A stretch of DNA of 64,000 nt. Origin: Brassica napus (Eukaryota; Streptophyta; Magnoliopsida; Brassicales; Brassicaceae). Location of the stretch: positions 33,844 through 97,843 of the forward strand of contig NW_026016728.1 in NCBI RefSeq assembly GCF_020379485.1, written 5' to 3'. The notes under the pieces were generated by a model. The model was not told the origin of the DNA. It saw only the letters and a list, made by a program, of their open reading frames with translations, and made no database searches. Of this stretch, positions 18,771 through 29,862 are shown piece after piece (position 1 is the stretch's first letter; every line of letters begins with the position of its first letter). The translations under genes and the position numbers were made by a program.

Positions 18771-19108
18771 TATTAGATTTTGTGATTTAAAGAGTGATTA
18801 AGTTTAATCTGAGAATTAAAGAGATTGGAGATTAAGAACAAGAGAGAGACTAGAGAGAGAGACTCAAAACTCCATTAATTAATTATGAGAGAGTTTACAT
18901 AAGATATATACAAAAGGAAGAAGCATTTTCGAAATCAATCTAAGGGGATAAGATAAGCATGTGTAGTCAAAGGCCATGCTGTTAATCCCATGGCTGAGAT
19001 TGCTCACATGCTTCTAATAGTGCTAAAGCACTCTTCTCCTTTCCAGCCAGTGACAGTCTGTCCAATTCTCCTCTCTTATCCCTTCCCATACTCAGATCAA
19101 GTGTAGAC
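18771..19108 (-). repeat. C5 3' LTR, distal part
   Basis: 338 bp holding R/U5 and part of U3 (in minus sense the LTR end). It continues at 24506 after C6. It matches 29353-29690 with about three substitutions. Confidence 0.92.
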
Positions 19109-19577
19109 TATTGAGATGAAGACCAAGGAGAGACAGTAACTTTAGAGTTTTACTGTGGTAACTTTATTTTAACCACAGTAACTACTTGGGAAGTTATCTG
19201 ATGAGATGAGAAGGTAACTTAGTGAAGAGAAGAAGGTAAACTCGACCAAAGAGGATAAGGAAGGATAAGGGAGCACTTTGACAGCCTGTATGATGCTGGA
19301 AAGGAGAGGATGCTTTTACACTAGTGCAAGCATGTGAGAAAGCACAGCCAAGTGATTCAAAAGGAGTTCCAGCCTGTCCTTTGACTACACATGCTTATAC
19401 ATTTCAAAATTCCTTGTTGCTCTCTCTTTATATACTTGTAAACCCTCATCAGTTATTAATTAATGGAGTTTTGAGTCTCTCTCTCTTTATTCTCTCTCTA
19501 ATCTCTTAATCTCTTTAATCTTCTCATCTGATTATCCCTGATTAGTTGAATCATGCTCTAATACACAAAAGTGTATA
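19109..19577 (+). repeat. C6 5' LTR
   Basis: U3 carries an inverted repeat of GTTAC type (about 19148-19184). The conserved block TTTGACTACACATGC (about 19380-19394) is followed by a TATA-like TTTATATAC at about 19438-19446, the likely promoter. R/U5 is rich in CTCT. It ends GTGTATA. Confidence 0.93.
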
Positions 19578-19595
19578 TGGTATCAGAGCCAGGTT
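19578..19595 (+). other. C6 primer-binding site
   Basis: TGGTATCAGAGCCAGGTT, perfect 18-nt initiator tRNA-Met site. Confidence 0.95.
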
Positions 19596-19728
19596 GCGCA
19601 AAGTGGGAGAGTGTGATTCCTTTTTCTTAAAAATCTTGAGTGTTCTTGAGTGTTCTTGGTGTTCTTAACTTCTGGGTTTCATTATCTTGGTGGCGTGAGA
19701 GGTTCTGGTGAATCCAAATCATCTCAAC

Positions 19729-22700
19729 ATGGATATGGAGCACAGACCTGAGTCAACTGTGAAGACTGAAGAGGAGAGGCATGGCGAGTGGTCAAGGTGG
19801 GCCAAAAGAGCTTTGGAAAGCTGTGGGTTATGGAGTAGTCATGGAAAGGGGAAACCTTTCATGGAAATGGCTACTGAAGAAGGTCAGACAAGAGGTCTGA
19901 AGCTGGGAAATGAAGTTGTTCAAGGAAACACTACAAAGAGTGAGATTGAAGCAACTTTAGGCAAGTCCAAGCTTGTAAGAGCCATTGAGGACAGAGGGGT
20001 GATCCGCGGCTTGAGACAAGGAAAGGATGAGTGTTATCAGCTTGTGGGAAGGCTGAGAGAAGTATGGTCAGAGTTAGATGTGGTGAAGGCACACACATCA
20101 AATCCGAGATGTTGTCAAGAAAGGAGGAAGCAAGATGTGATCTTCAGCTTTCTTATGGAAGAGGTATGTGAGCTTGTTAAATATACTTGTGATGTGTGGG
20201 AAATGAACAGGAAGCCAGAAAGATGGAAGGGAGGTACAAGCTGTAAGAAGGGAAGGTTGAGAAAACTTTCTAAGGAGTGGTTAATGAAGAGAAGGGCATG
20301 GAGAAAGGATAGCGAGTCTGAACACTTAAGTGACAGGATGAGTGTGATCTTGAAGAGAATCAAGGATGTACTTCAGCAGATGGTTATAGGAGAGTGTTCA
20401 TACTCACCTTACATGGGAGAAACAGTAGGAGACAGTGCGGGTATGAGAGGAATGGATACCAAGAGGGCAGATGAGTGTGTGACAAAGAAGGAATGGGATG
20501 AGTTGGTTAAGCATGTGTATGCTTTGGCTACGACCCGGAGTCTGGGTGCTCCTGCCAAAGCATCCACATCTAAACCCATCATCATTGACTCTGGAGCAAC
20601 ACACCACATGATCAGTGACAAGAGACTAATCAGTGAGGTTAAAGCAGCAACAGGGAGTGTCATGATAGCCAATGGTACCAGGATCCCAATAGAAGGAGTG
20701 GGAAACCTCAAGCTGTTTGAGAAGAACTCCACTGCCTTCTACCTACCTCAGTTTACATCCAATCTAATCTCAGTTAAGAAGGCTACAGTTGATCTGGATT
20801 GTCAAGTGGTTTTCAGACCAAATGAAGTTGAGTTCCAGGATTTGAAGACTGGAAGGGTTATTGGCAGAGGAGACAGCAAGCATCAGCTCTATCATCTCCA
20901 AACAACTGAGGCGCCTAGTCCTGTGGAGTCTGTGTGTTTAAGCAGCACAACGGATAGGTGTGATAATCTCACATGGCATGCAAGGCTGGGACATCCTCAT
21001 GCCAAGGCAATTGAACTGATTCTACCAAGTATGGCGTTCAATCACTTGGAGTGTGAAGCTTGTATACTTGGAAAGCACTGTAGGACTGTCTTCCCAACAT
21101 CAGAAACCAGATATGAGAATTGCTTTGATCTGGTGCATTCAGACGTGTGGACAGCTCCCTGTATGTCTAGAGACAGCCATAAGTACTTTGTGACTTTCAT
21201 TGATGAGAAGTCAAAGTACACATGGATCACCATGATTCCCTCCAAAGACAGAGTCCTAGAAGCCTTCATGAACTTCCAAGCATATGTTACTAATCAGTAC
21301 AATGCCACTGTGAAGATTCTGAGGTCTGATAATGGAGGAGAATACACTAGCAATGCTTTCAAGAGTCATCTTGCAAAGCATGGGATTGTGCAACAAACTA
21401 GCTGTCCTTACACACCACAACAAAATGGGGTGGCTGAGAGGAAGAACAGACATTTGATGGAGGTTGCGAGATCAATAATGTTCCACATGAATGTCCCTAA
21501 GAGGTTTTGGAGTGATGCTGTTCAGACTGCTTGCTATCTCATCAATAGAGTGCCAACCCGTGTCTTGAAGAAACTGTCTCCCTTTGAAGTACTGAACAAG
21601 ACCAAGCCACACATTGATCATTTGAGAGTCTTTGGGTGCTTATGTTATGTGATGATTCCCGGAGAAAGAAGGAACAAGCTAGAAGCAAAGAGTACTAAAG
21701 CTATGTTCATTGGGTACTCAATCACTCAGAAAGGCTACAAATGTTATGATCCAATAACTAGGAGGGTTATGGTATCTAGAGAAGTGAAGTTTGTTGAGTC
21801 TAAAGGGTATTATGAGGAGAAGAAATGGGAAGACCTAGAGGATCTGTCCAGAGCTCCATCAGAGAAGGCAACAACATTGAGAGTGTTGTTGGAGAGGCTA
21901 GGGATAGGATTATCCCAAGATCAGGAACCAGGAAGAACAGGACCTTCTAATCAAGCTGGAGAAGCTGGAGGAACAACCCCTCTTGATCATGAGAGGGGGA
22001 ATGGATCTGAATCAGGGGAGCAGGAGCATAACCAAGAGGATTCAGGTCAGCATGATCAGGAGGAGACACAGGAAGTAGACAGTGAAGCTCAGTCAGGTGG
22101 AAATGAGCAGGGAGAACCTACTGGTTTAAGAGAGGAAGCACAAGAGAATGTTCAGGCTGAAGAACAGGTTGAGACCTTGCGGAGGAGCACAAGGATAAGG
22201 AGGGATCCTTCCAACTGGGTAAACACGAGAGTGTACTACAATGCCCAGGCTGTGGAGCATCCCTCTCAAGCCGTGTGTTCCTTTGCTGAGTTTCCAGAAG
22301 AGCACATGGTGTTTATGTGTAACTTGGATGAGAATGAGATACCAAGATCTTATGAAGAAGCTATGAAGCACAAGGTTTGGAGAGATTCAGTAGGAGATGA
22401 AAGGGATGCAATGATCAGGAATGATACTTGGTATGAGAGTGAGTTACCTAAAGGGAAGAAGGCAGTTTCAAGCAGATGGATCTTCACCATCAAGTACCTT
22501 GCAAATGGAGAGATAGATAGGCGCAAGACTAGGCTGGTTGCAAGAGGATTTACACAGACTTATGGGGAAGATTACATTGATACTTTTGCACCAGTGGCCA
22601 AGCTTCACACAATTCGAATTGTGTTATCTATTGCAACAAACTTGGAGTGGGATTTGTGGCAAATGGATGTGAAGAATGCTTTCTTGCAAGGTGAACTTGA

Positions 22701-23889
22701 AGATGAAGTATACATGCATCCACCTCCTGGTCTTGAGCATCTAGTAAAGCCAGGGAATGTTTTGAGATTGAAGAAAGCAATATATGGGTTGAAACAGTCA
22801 CCTAGAGCTTGGTACAGGAAGCTGAGTACAACACTCAATAGGAGAGGCTTTAGGAAGTCTGAACTAGATCGAACTCTCTTCACCTTGACAGGACCTTCAG
22901 GGAGCATTGTGATTCTAGTGTATGTGGATGATTTGATTATCACAGGAAGTGATAAGGCAGGGATTCAGGCTACTAAGGAGTTTCTCAAATCTGTGTTTGA
23001 CATCAAGGATTTGGGAGAGATGAAGTATTTTTTGGGGATTGAGATATGCAGATCTAAGGAGGGTTTGTTTATATCTCAAAGGAAGTACACTATGGATATG
23101 CTGAAGGAGACTGATGTGCTTGGAGGAAAGATAGCTAAGACACCTCTTGAGGAAGGGTATAAGGTCTTGCGTGAGGGGGAGGTTGAAGAGAACCAGTTGT
23201 TTGAGGATGCTAAGCTGTATAGGAGGATGGTGGGTAAGCTGATCTACTTGACTATCACCAGACCTGATATATGCTTTGCTGTGAATCAAGTGAGCCAACA
23301 TATGCAGGCGCCAAAGGTACATCACTGGAAGATGGTTGATAGGATACTGAGGTATTTGAGTGGCTCGCATGGACAAGGAGTTTGGATGGGTTGCAATGGC
23401 AGTACAGAAGTGGTTGGGTATTGTGATGCTGATTGGGCAGGAGATAGAGTGGACAGGAGATCAACTACTGGGTATTGTACATTCATTGGAGGGAATCTGG
23501 TTACTTGGAAGAGTAAGAAGCAGAAGGTCATCTCCTGTTCAAGTGCTGAAGCTGAGTATAGAGCTATGTTGAAGCTTACAAATGAGTTAGTGTGGATCAA
23601 GGGTATTTTGAAGCACTTGGAGATCGAGCAGACCACACCTATGACAATGCATTGTGACAATCAAGCAGCTATCCACATTGCTTCCAATTCAGTGTTTCAT
23701 GAGAGAACAAAGCACATAGAAGTGGATTGTCATAAGGTGAGGCAGATGATTATCTTGGGAGTGATTCTGCCATGCTATACAAGAAGTGAAGATCAGCTTG
23801 CAGATGTGTTTACTAAGGCAGCGAGATTAAAGACAATGGAGTCCATACTATCAAGGCTTGGACTCATTGATCTTACTCCCAGGAGCTGA
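19729..23889 (+). CDS. C6 Gag-Pol polyprotein, intact
   Basis: 1386 codons from ATG 19729 (MDMEHRPEST). The C2 copy has an additional in-frame ATG seven codons upstream, which is GTG here (19708). Domains: Gag-like part (1-280) whose [15 protein letters not shown] and LREVWSELD segments echo the UBN2 core of C3 but which has no CCHC knuckle, with a Lys/Arg-rich stretch (about 175-215) in its place; protease DSGATHHM (about 287); integrase zinc finger (about 415-455), Asp in HSDVW, Asp in RSDNGGEY, Glu in NGVAERKNR; acidic Gln/Glu-rich linker; RT with YVDD at 22921-22932 (about residue 1065); RNase H with DADWAGD, SSAEAEYRA, CDNQAA, and DCHKVRQ near the end. All usual catalytic motifs are present. 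Confidence 0.96.
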   Translation: MDMEHRPESTVKTEEERHGEWSRWAKRALESCGLWSSHGKGKPFMEMATEEGQTRGLKLGNEVVQGNTTKSEIEATLGKSKLVRAIEDRGVIRGLRQGKDECYQLVGRLREVWSELDVVKAHTSNPRCCQERRKQDVIFSFLMEEVCELVKYTCDVWEMNRKPERWKGGTSCKKGRLRKLSKEWLMKRRAWRKDSESEHLSDRMSVILKRIKDVLQQMVIGECSYSPYMGETVGDSAGMRGMDTKRADECVTKKEWDELVKHVYALATTRSLGAPAKASTSKPIIIDSGATHHMISDKRLISEVKAATGSVMIANGTRIPIEGVGNLKLFEKNSTAFYLPQFTSNLISVKKATVDLDCQVVFRPNEVEFQDLKTGRVIGRGDSKHQLYHLQTTEAPSPVESVCLSSTTDRCDNLTWHARLGHPHAKAIELILPSMAFNHLECEACILGKHCRTVFPTSETRYENCFDLVHSDVWTAPCMSRDSHKYFVTFIDEKSKYTWITMIPSKDRVLEAFMNFQAYVTNQYNATVKILRSDNGGEYTSNAFKSHLAKHGIVQQTSCPYTPQQNGVAERKNRHLMEVARSIMFHMNVPKRFWSDAVQTACYLINRVPTRVLKKLSPFEVLNKTKPHIDHLRVFGCLCYVMIPGERRNKLEAKSTKAMFIGYSITQKGYKCYDPITRRVMVSREVKFVESKGYYEEKKWEDLEDLSRAPSEKATTLRVLLERLGIGLSQDQEPGRTGPSNQAGEAGGTTPLDHERGNGSESGEQEHNQEDSGQHDQEETQEVDSEAQSGGNEQGEPTGLREEAQENVQAEEQVETLRRSTRIRRDPSNWVNTRVYYNAQAVEHPSQAVCSFAEFPEEHMVFMCNLDENEIPRSYEEAMKHKVWRDSVGDERDAMIRNDTWYESELPKGKKAVSSRWIFTIKYLANGEIDRRKTRLVARGFTQTYGEDYIDTFAPVAKLHTIRIVLSIATNLEWDLWQMDVKNAFLQGELEDEVYMHPPPGLEHLVKPGNVLRLKKAIYGLKQSPRAWYRKLSTTLNRRGFRKSELDRTLFTLTGPSGSIVILVYVDDLIITGSDKAGIQATKEFLKSVFDIKDLGEMKYFLGIEICRSKEGLFISQRKYTMDMLKETDVLGGKIAKTPLEEGYKVLREGEVEENQLFEDAKLYRRMVGKLIYLTITRPDICFAVNQVSQHMQAPKVHHWKMVDRILRYLSGSHGQGVWMGCNGSTEVVGYCDADWAGDRVDRRSTTGYCTFIGGNLVTWKSKKQKVISCSSAEAEYRAMLKLTNELVWIKGILKHLEIEQTTPMTMHCDNQAAIHIASNSVFHERTKHIEVDCHKVRQMIILGVILPCYTRSEDQLADVFTKAARLKTMESILSRLGLIDLTPRS

Positions 23890-23931
23890 GCCCCTTAACC
23901 ATGGAGTCTCCACTCTTTTTCCCTCATCAAG

Positions 23932-24031
23932 GTTTTATCCCAATGGGTTTTACTTGGTGAGGTTTTTAATGAGGGAGGTCTTCATGGTTTCCAAGCTTGA
24001 CTTGTTCTACATGGTCAAGCTTGAGGGGGAG
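23932..24031 (+). other. C6 3' double-hairpin element and polypurine tract
   Basis: Hairpin 1 at 23932-23962 (CCTCATCAAG / CTTGGTGAGG, loop with CCCAATGGG, flanked by TCCCTCAT and ATGAGGGA). Hairpin 2 at 23992-24023 (CAAGCTTGAC / GTCAAGCTTG). Polypurine tract AGGGGGAG 24024-24031, then the 3' LTR. Confidence 0.87.
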
Positions 24032-24500
24032 TATTGAGATGAAGACCAAGGAGAGACAGTAACTTTAGAGTTTTACTGTGGTAACTTTATTTTAACCACA
24101 GTAACTACTTGGGAAGTTATCTGATGAGATGAGAAGGTAACTTAGTGAAGAGAAGAAGGTAAACTCGACCAAAGAGGATAAGGAAGGATAAGGGAGCACT
24201 TTGACAGCCTGTATGATGCTGGAAAGGAGAGGATGCTTTTACACTAGTGCAAGCATGTGAGAAAGCACAGCCAAGTGATTCAAAAGGAGTTCCAGCCTGT
24301 CCTTTGACGACACATGCTTATACATTTCGAAATTCCTTGTTGCTCTCTCTTTATATACTTGTAAACCCTCATCAGTTATTAATTAATGGAGTTTTGAGTC
24401 TCTCTCTCTTTATTCTCTCTCTAATCTCTTAATCTCTTTAATCTTCTCATCTGATTATCCCTGATTAGTTGAATCATGCTCTAATACACAAAATTGTATA
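24032..24500 (+). repeat. C6 3' LTR
   Basis: 469 bp. Differs from the 5' LTR at three sites: gacgac/gactac, ttcgaa/ttcaaa, and the last block aaattg/aaagtg. Confidence 0.94.
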
Positions 24501-24505
24501 TAGAC

Positions 24506-24672
24506 AACCTAAGGTAACTCCTCCTTGCCATCCGAGTTACCCTGGTTACTATGGTAACTTCTTTAGTTACCACAGTAACAATAAAGTTACTGTGGTAAAT
24601 TTCCAAAGTTACTGTCTGCTCCAACTCTCTTCCTCTCTCAATATATCAACTCTTTATTCTCTCATCTCAACA
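24506..24672 (-). repeat. C5 3' LTR, proximal part (U3)
   Basis: 167 bp continuing the C5 LTR after C6. Contains alternating GTTAC/GTAAC motifs (24530-24610) and ends CTCAACA against the polypurine tract. Confidence 0.9.
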
Positions 24673-24781
24673 CTCCCCCTCAAGCTTGACCATGTGGAAC
24701 AAGTCAAGCTTGGAAGGACCATGAGATCTCCCTCATTAAAACCTCATTAAAGAAAACCCATTGGAACAAAACCTTAATGAG
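24673..24781 (-). other. C5 polypurine tract and 3' double-hairpin element
   Basis: Polypurine tract 24673-24680. Hairpin 2 at 24681-24712 (CAAGCTTGAC / GTCAAGCTTG). Hairpin 1 at 24743-24781 (minus sense CTCATTAAGG / CTTTAATGAG), a stem with both sides changed relative to C6 but still paired. Confidence 0.85.
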
Positions 24782-24821
24782 AAAAAAGAGTAGAGATCAC
24801 ATGATCAGGAGAGTGTATAGA

Positions 24822-27800
24822 CTAGCCCTTAGGCGAGAGATCAATGAGTCCTAACCTGATGTGTATGGACTCCATTGTCTTTTGCCTTGCTGCCTTTGTG
24901 AACACATCTGCTAACTGATCCTCACTCCGAGTATAACAAGGTAGAATCACCCCAAGAATCATCATCTGCCTCACCTTGTGACAATCAACCTCAATGTGCT
25001 TTGTTCTCTCATGGAACACAGAATTAGATGCAATGTGGATAACTGCTTGATTATCACAATGCATTGTCATTGGCGTTGCTTGAATAATCTCCAGATGCTT
25101 CAAAATCCCTTTTATCCACACTAGCTCATTTGTAAGCTTCAGCATTGCTCTATACTCGGCCTCAGCACTGGAACAAGACACTACCTTCTGCTTCTTACTC
25201 TTCCAAGTGACCAAGTTACCACCAATGAATGTACAATAGCCTGTGGTTGATCTTCTGTCTGCTCGGTCCCCAGCCCAATCTGCATCACAGTAGCCTACAA
25301 CCTCAGTACTCTTGTTACATCCCATCCATACTCCAAGACCAGTAGTTCCATTCAGATACATCAAGATCCTTTCCACCATCCGCCAGTGGTGCTCCTTAGG
25401 AACTTGCATGTGTTGACTGACTTGATTCACCGCAAAGCACACATCAGGTCTAGTAATGGTAAGATAAATCAACTTCCCCACTAGCTTCCTATACAGCTTA
25501 GGATCATGGAATGGCTTGCTATCCTCAATCTCCCCCTCACGTGGAACCTTGTAACCATCCTCCATTGGCATCTTGGCTGTCTTTCCTCCATAGGCATCTG
25601 CTCCCTTCAAGAGATCAATCACATACTTCCTTTGAGACATAAACAATCCTTCCTTTGATCAGCATATCTCAATCCCAAGAAAATACTTCATTTCCCCCAA
25701 GTCTTTAATCTCAAAGCTTGCCTTGAGATACTCCTTTGTAGCCTTGATGCCTTCCTTATCACTGCCTGTGATGATGATATCATCCACATACACAAGCAAT
25801 ACCACAATACCAGATGGGGTGGTTAGGGTAAAGAGAGTGTGATCCAATTCTGACTTTCTGAACCCTCTCCCATTCAGTGTAGTACTCAACTTGTTGTACC
25901 ACGCCCTTGGAGACTGCTTGAGACCATAGATAGCTTTCCTCAACCTCAACACATTACCCTTCTTTACTAGATGTTCAAGACCTGGTGGTGGATGCATGTA
26001 TACTTCATCTTCCAACTCTCCTTGAAGGAATGCATTCTTCACATCCATTTGCCACAAATCCCACTCAAGATTCACAGCTAAAGATAATACAATCCTGATA
26101 GTATGAAGTTTAGCCACAGGAGCAAAGGTCTCAACATAGTCCTCACCATATGTCTGAGTAAATCCTCTTGCCACCAACCTAGACTTGCGCCTCTCTATTC
26201 TTCCATCAGGATGAAACTTGATTGTGAACACCCATTTACTAGTCACTGCCTTCTTCCCTTTAGGCAGCTCACTCTCATACCATGTTTCATTCTTAATCAT
26301 GGCTCCGGACTCATCAGCTACTGAATCTCTCCACTCCTTTAAAGCCATAGCTTCTTCATATGTCCTTGGAATATAGCTCTCATCCAAGCTTACTGTGAAG
26401 GCTGTATGCTCGTCCGGAAACTCTGCAAAGGAACACATAGCTTGAGAAGGATGCTCCACAGCCTGGGCATTGTAGTACACTCTCGTGTTTACCCAGTTGG
26501 AAGCATCTCTCTTCACCCTTGTGCTCCTCCTTAGCTCCTGAACTTATTCTTCTTGTGGCTCTTGCCCATCTTCACTTGATTGAGCACCACTCTCATTTAA
26601 CCCATTAGGATCTCCTTCCCACTCTCCACTCTCATCTGAGCCAGTAGACTCTCTTTGCCCATCTCCACTAGACTGAGCACCACTCTCTACTTCCTGTGTC
26701 ACCTCTTGATTATGCTGGCCTGAATCTTCTTGATTTTGCACTTGCTCATGAGATTCAGATCCATTCCCCCTCTCATGATCAAGAGGAGTTGTTCTTCCAG
26801 CTCCACCAGTCTGATTGGAAGACTCTCTCCTGCCGGGTTCCTGATCCTGGGACAACCCTATCCCGAGCTTCTCCAACAACACTCTCAGTATTGTTGCCTT
26901 ATCAGATGGAGCTTGAGACAAATCCTTCAGATTTTTCCACTCCTTTTCTTCATAATAACCTTTTGTTTCAACAAACTTCACTTCTCTAGATACCATCTCA
27001 CTCTCCTTGCTTCAGGATCATAGCACTTGTACCCTTTCTGAGTGATAGAGTATCCAATGAACATAGCCTTAGTACTCTTTGCCTCCAGCTTGTTTCTCTG
27101 TTCTCCTGGAGTCATGACATAGCATACACACCCAAATACTCGTAGGTGATCAATAAAAGGCTTGCTCTTATTCAGCACCTCAAATGGAGACAGATTCTTC
27201 AGTATCTTGGTTGGGACCCGGTTGATGAGATAGCAAGCAGTCTGTACAGCATCTCCCCAAAAACGTTTTGGGACATTTGCATGAAACATCATCGACCTAG
27301 CAACCTCCATCAAGTGCCTATTCTTCCTCTCAGCTACACCATTCTGCTGTGGTGTGTAGGGACAACTGGTCTGATGCACAATCCCATGCTTGGCTAGATG
27401 ACTCTTGAAGGCATTGCTGATGTATTCACCTCCGTTGTCTGATCTCAGTACCTTCACAGTAGCATTGTTTGATTAGATACATATGCTTGGAAGTTCATAA
27501 ACGCTTCTAGCACCCTATGTTTAGATGGAAGCAATGTGAGCTATGTATACTTAGACTTCTCATCAATGAATGTCACAAAGTATTTATGGCTGTCTCTAGA
27601 CATGCATGGAGCGGTCCACACATCCGAGTGAACTAGATCAAAGCAATGCTCATAAGTAGTCTCAGATGTTGGGAAAACAGTCCTACAATGCTTTCCTAAT
27701 ATGCATGCTTCACAATCCAAGTGATTGAATGACATATTAGGGATTATCAATTCAATGGCACGAGCATGAGGATGTCCTAATCTAGCATGCCAAGTAATAC

Positions 27801-29059
27801 TATCAATCTTCTCAGCAGTACTACTCAAGCAAATAGAATCAAAGGGATTAGAGGTCTTAGCCAAGTCGAGGTGGTATAGCTGATTCTTGCTGTCTCCTCT
27901 GCCAATGACTCTCCCAGTCTTCAAATCTTGAAACTCAACTTCATCAGGTCTGAATACTACTTGACAATCAAGATCAATGGTAGCTTTCTTCACAGATAAT
28001 AGATTTGAAGTGAACTAAGGCATGTAGAAGGCAGCCGTGTCCTTCTCAAACAGTTTGAGCTTTCCCACTCCTTCTATTGGGATCATGGCACCATTAGCTA
28101 TCATAACACTCCCTGTTGCAGCCTTGATCTCACTTATAAGCCTCCTATCACTGATCGTATGATGACTTGCTCCAGAATCAATCACAATGGGTTTAGAGGC
28201 TCCGGATTGTATAGCATGCTTCTTGCTTGCTGCTAAGGCTTGTACATGTTCCATGAACACTCTCCATTCCTTCCTGGTGATACAATCATCAGCTCTACTC
28301 CCTTTCTCCTGCTCTTTTAACACCCCACTGGTCTTCTACTGATTCCCCCATGTAGGCAGAGTAAGAACACTCTCCCACAACTCTCTTCCTACCCTTTCCT
28401 ATGTTGATATAAGCTTTGGATAACATTCTGCACCTCCTCCTCTTCCGGAAGCCCTCACTCCTACTCCCGGTTAGCCTCCATGAGCTCTCACTCCTACTCA
28501 TGGTTAGCCTCTCATCATTTCTTATTATCTCATACGCCCTTCTTATAAGCACACAGATCTCTTCCATTTCCGGAAGCTGTTCCCCTCTTAGAACCATCTC
28601 CACCAGCCACCCATAAGATGACTCCATACTCGCCAAGAGCTTCAAGACCATCTCTTGCTCTGGTGTAGCATCCCCATCCACATGGGATCTCAACCCTTGT
28701 AGTTCAGCCCACAAGTGTTGTAGCTTCCTCACATGGTTATTGAACTCTTCTCTTCCTTGTTTAGCTTCACTGATCACCTTCTTGACTTCATACACTCTCC
28801 TAAGATTGATCTTGTTCTCATAAACATCTTCAATCTTCTCAAGCAGTATACTTTCTTCAAGACTAAAGCAATCTCCACTTGTTTCTCTTGCTGTCTGATC
28901 TTTCTCAGCAGCTTTACCCTTCAAAGACTCTTCCTTCTCATGGTTTCTCCAAACTCCACACCTTTTCAGAGTTGTTTTCATTTGTGAGAACCACCCCCAC
29001 TCATTCCCTCTCTCTTTCTTCTCTTCACGCCTTGTTGTACCAGATTGAAGCAGCTCCAT
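24822..29059 (-). pseudogene. C5 gag-pol, degraded
   Basis: Start ATG 29059 (MELLQSGTT). Gag (29059-28295) has a UBN2-like core (VYENKINLRRVYEVKKVI; NHVRKLQHLWAEL) and an Arg/Lys-rich tail instead of a CCHC knuckle. Then come protease (DSGASHHT, about 28165), integrase, RT and RNase H to the stop at 24822. Breaks visible: frameshift near 28310; stop in place of Gln near 28016; stop in place of Trp near 27541; 2-nt loss near 27462; frameshift near 26990 shared with C4; stop near 26545; stop in place of Arg near 25656. The last residue of DSGASHHM is Thr. Several stops look like C-to-T type changes. Confidence 0.92.
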
Positions 29060-29334
29060 TTCCTTTAGCCTAAAGCAACAACCTTTAGCCTAGATCTTCC
29101 CCCAAATGCTTCTAATCTCACACGCCAAGCTTAACCACAAGCTAGACCCCTCTTCTGACCTTGTCAAACACCTAAAGGGACTCCCTTGAGGCTGACTCTC
29201 CAAAAGAAACACCAACAGACACAAACTTGACTTTTAAAGGATCTAGCTCTTGAAAAACTCTCAAGAACTCTCAAGAACACTCAAGAACACTCAAGGACAT
29301 TTAGAAAAATGAAATAACTCTCTCCTTTTAAAGT

Positions 29335-29352
29335 AACCTGGCTCTGATACCA
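29335..29352 (-). other. C5 primer-binding site
   Basis: TGGTATCAGAGCCAGGTT in minus sense, followed by leader decamer repeats (29261-29299). Confidence 0.93.
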
Positions 29353-29857
29353 TATTAGATTTTGTGATTTAAAGAGTGATTAAGTTTAATCTGAGAATTA
29401 AAGAGATTGGAGATTAAGAACAAGAGAGAGACTAGAGAGAGAGACTCAAAACTCCATTAATTAATTATGAGAGAGTTTACATAAGATATATACAAAAGGA
29501 AGAAGCATTTTCGAAATCAATCTAAGGGGATAAGATAAGCATGTGTAGTCAAAGGCCAGGCTGTTAATCCCATGGCTGAGATTGCTCACATGCTTCTAAT
29601 AGTGCTAAAGCACTCTTCTCCTTTCCAGCCAGTGACAGCCTGTCCAATTCTCCTCTCTTATCCCTTCTCATACTCAGATCAAGTGTAGACAACCTAAGGT
29701 AACTCCTCCTTGCCATCCGAGTTACCCTGGTTACTATGGTAACTTCTTTAGTTACCACAGTAACAATAAAGTTACTGTGGTAACTCTCCAAAGTTACTGT
29801 CTGCTCCAACTCTCTTCCTCTCTCAATATATCAACTCTTTATTCTCTCATCTCAACA
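29353..29857 (-). repeat. C5 5' LTR
   Basis: 505 bp. Contains a perfect inverted repeat of 14-bp arms (29751-29764 GTTACCACAGTAAC; 29771-29784) around the 6-nt loop AATAAA, and the TTTGACTACACATGC block (about 29539-29553). Confidence 0.93.
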
Positions 29858-29862
29858 ATCTA

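Larger units (their letters stand above)
19109..24500 (+). mobile_element. C6: complete, apparently coding-competent Ty1/copia element
   Basis: 5392 bp with 469-bp LTRs (19109-19577, 24032-24500) differing at three positions by eye, PBS 19578-19595, one uninterrupted gag-pol frame, polypurine tract 24024-24031 and target duplication TAGAC (19104-19108, 24501-24505). The C5 5' LTR shows the empty site. Termini are TA..TA. It is the only structurally complete, uninterrupted and coding element in the window and the best candidate for recent autonomous activity. It is the sister copy of C2. Confidence 0.95.
18771..29857 (-). mobile_element. C5: decayed Ty1/copia element in C4, 3' LTR split by C6
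   Basis: Minus-strand element. 5' LTR 29353-29857 (505 bp); 3' LTR 18771-19108 plus 24506-24672 (also 505 bp once C6 and one TAGAC copy are removed). By eye the LTRs differ at about five positions, near 1%. Target duplication ATCTA at 18766-18770 and 29858-29862. LTR termini TG..TA. Gag-pol carries several nonsense and frameshift mutations, so it is dead. It is older than the nested C6 both by position and by LTR divergence. Confidence 0.93.

Noticed and set aside
19324..19509. Small genes inside the C6 LTRs (19324-19509, 24247-24432)
   Set aside because: They are the same LTR sequence twice, crossing the promoter and R region; no coding evidence.
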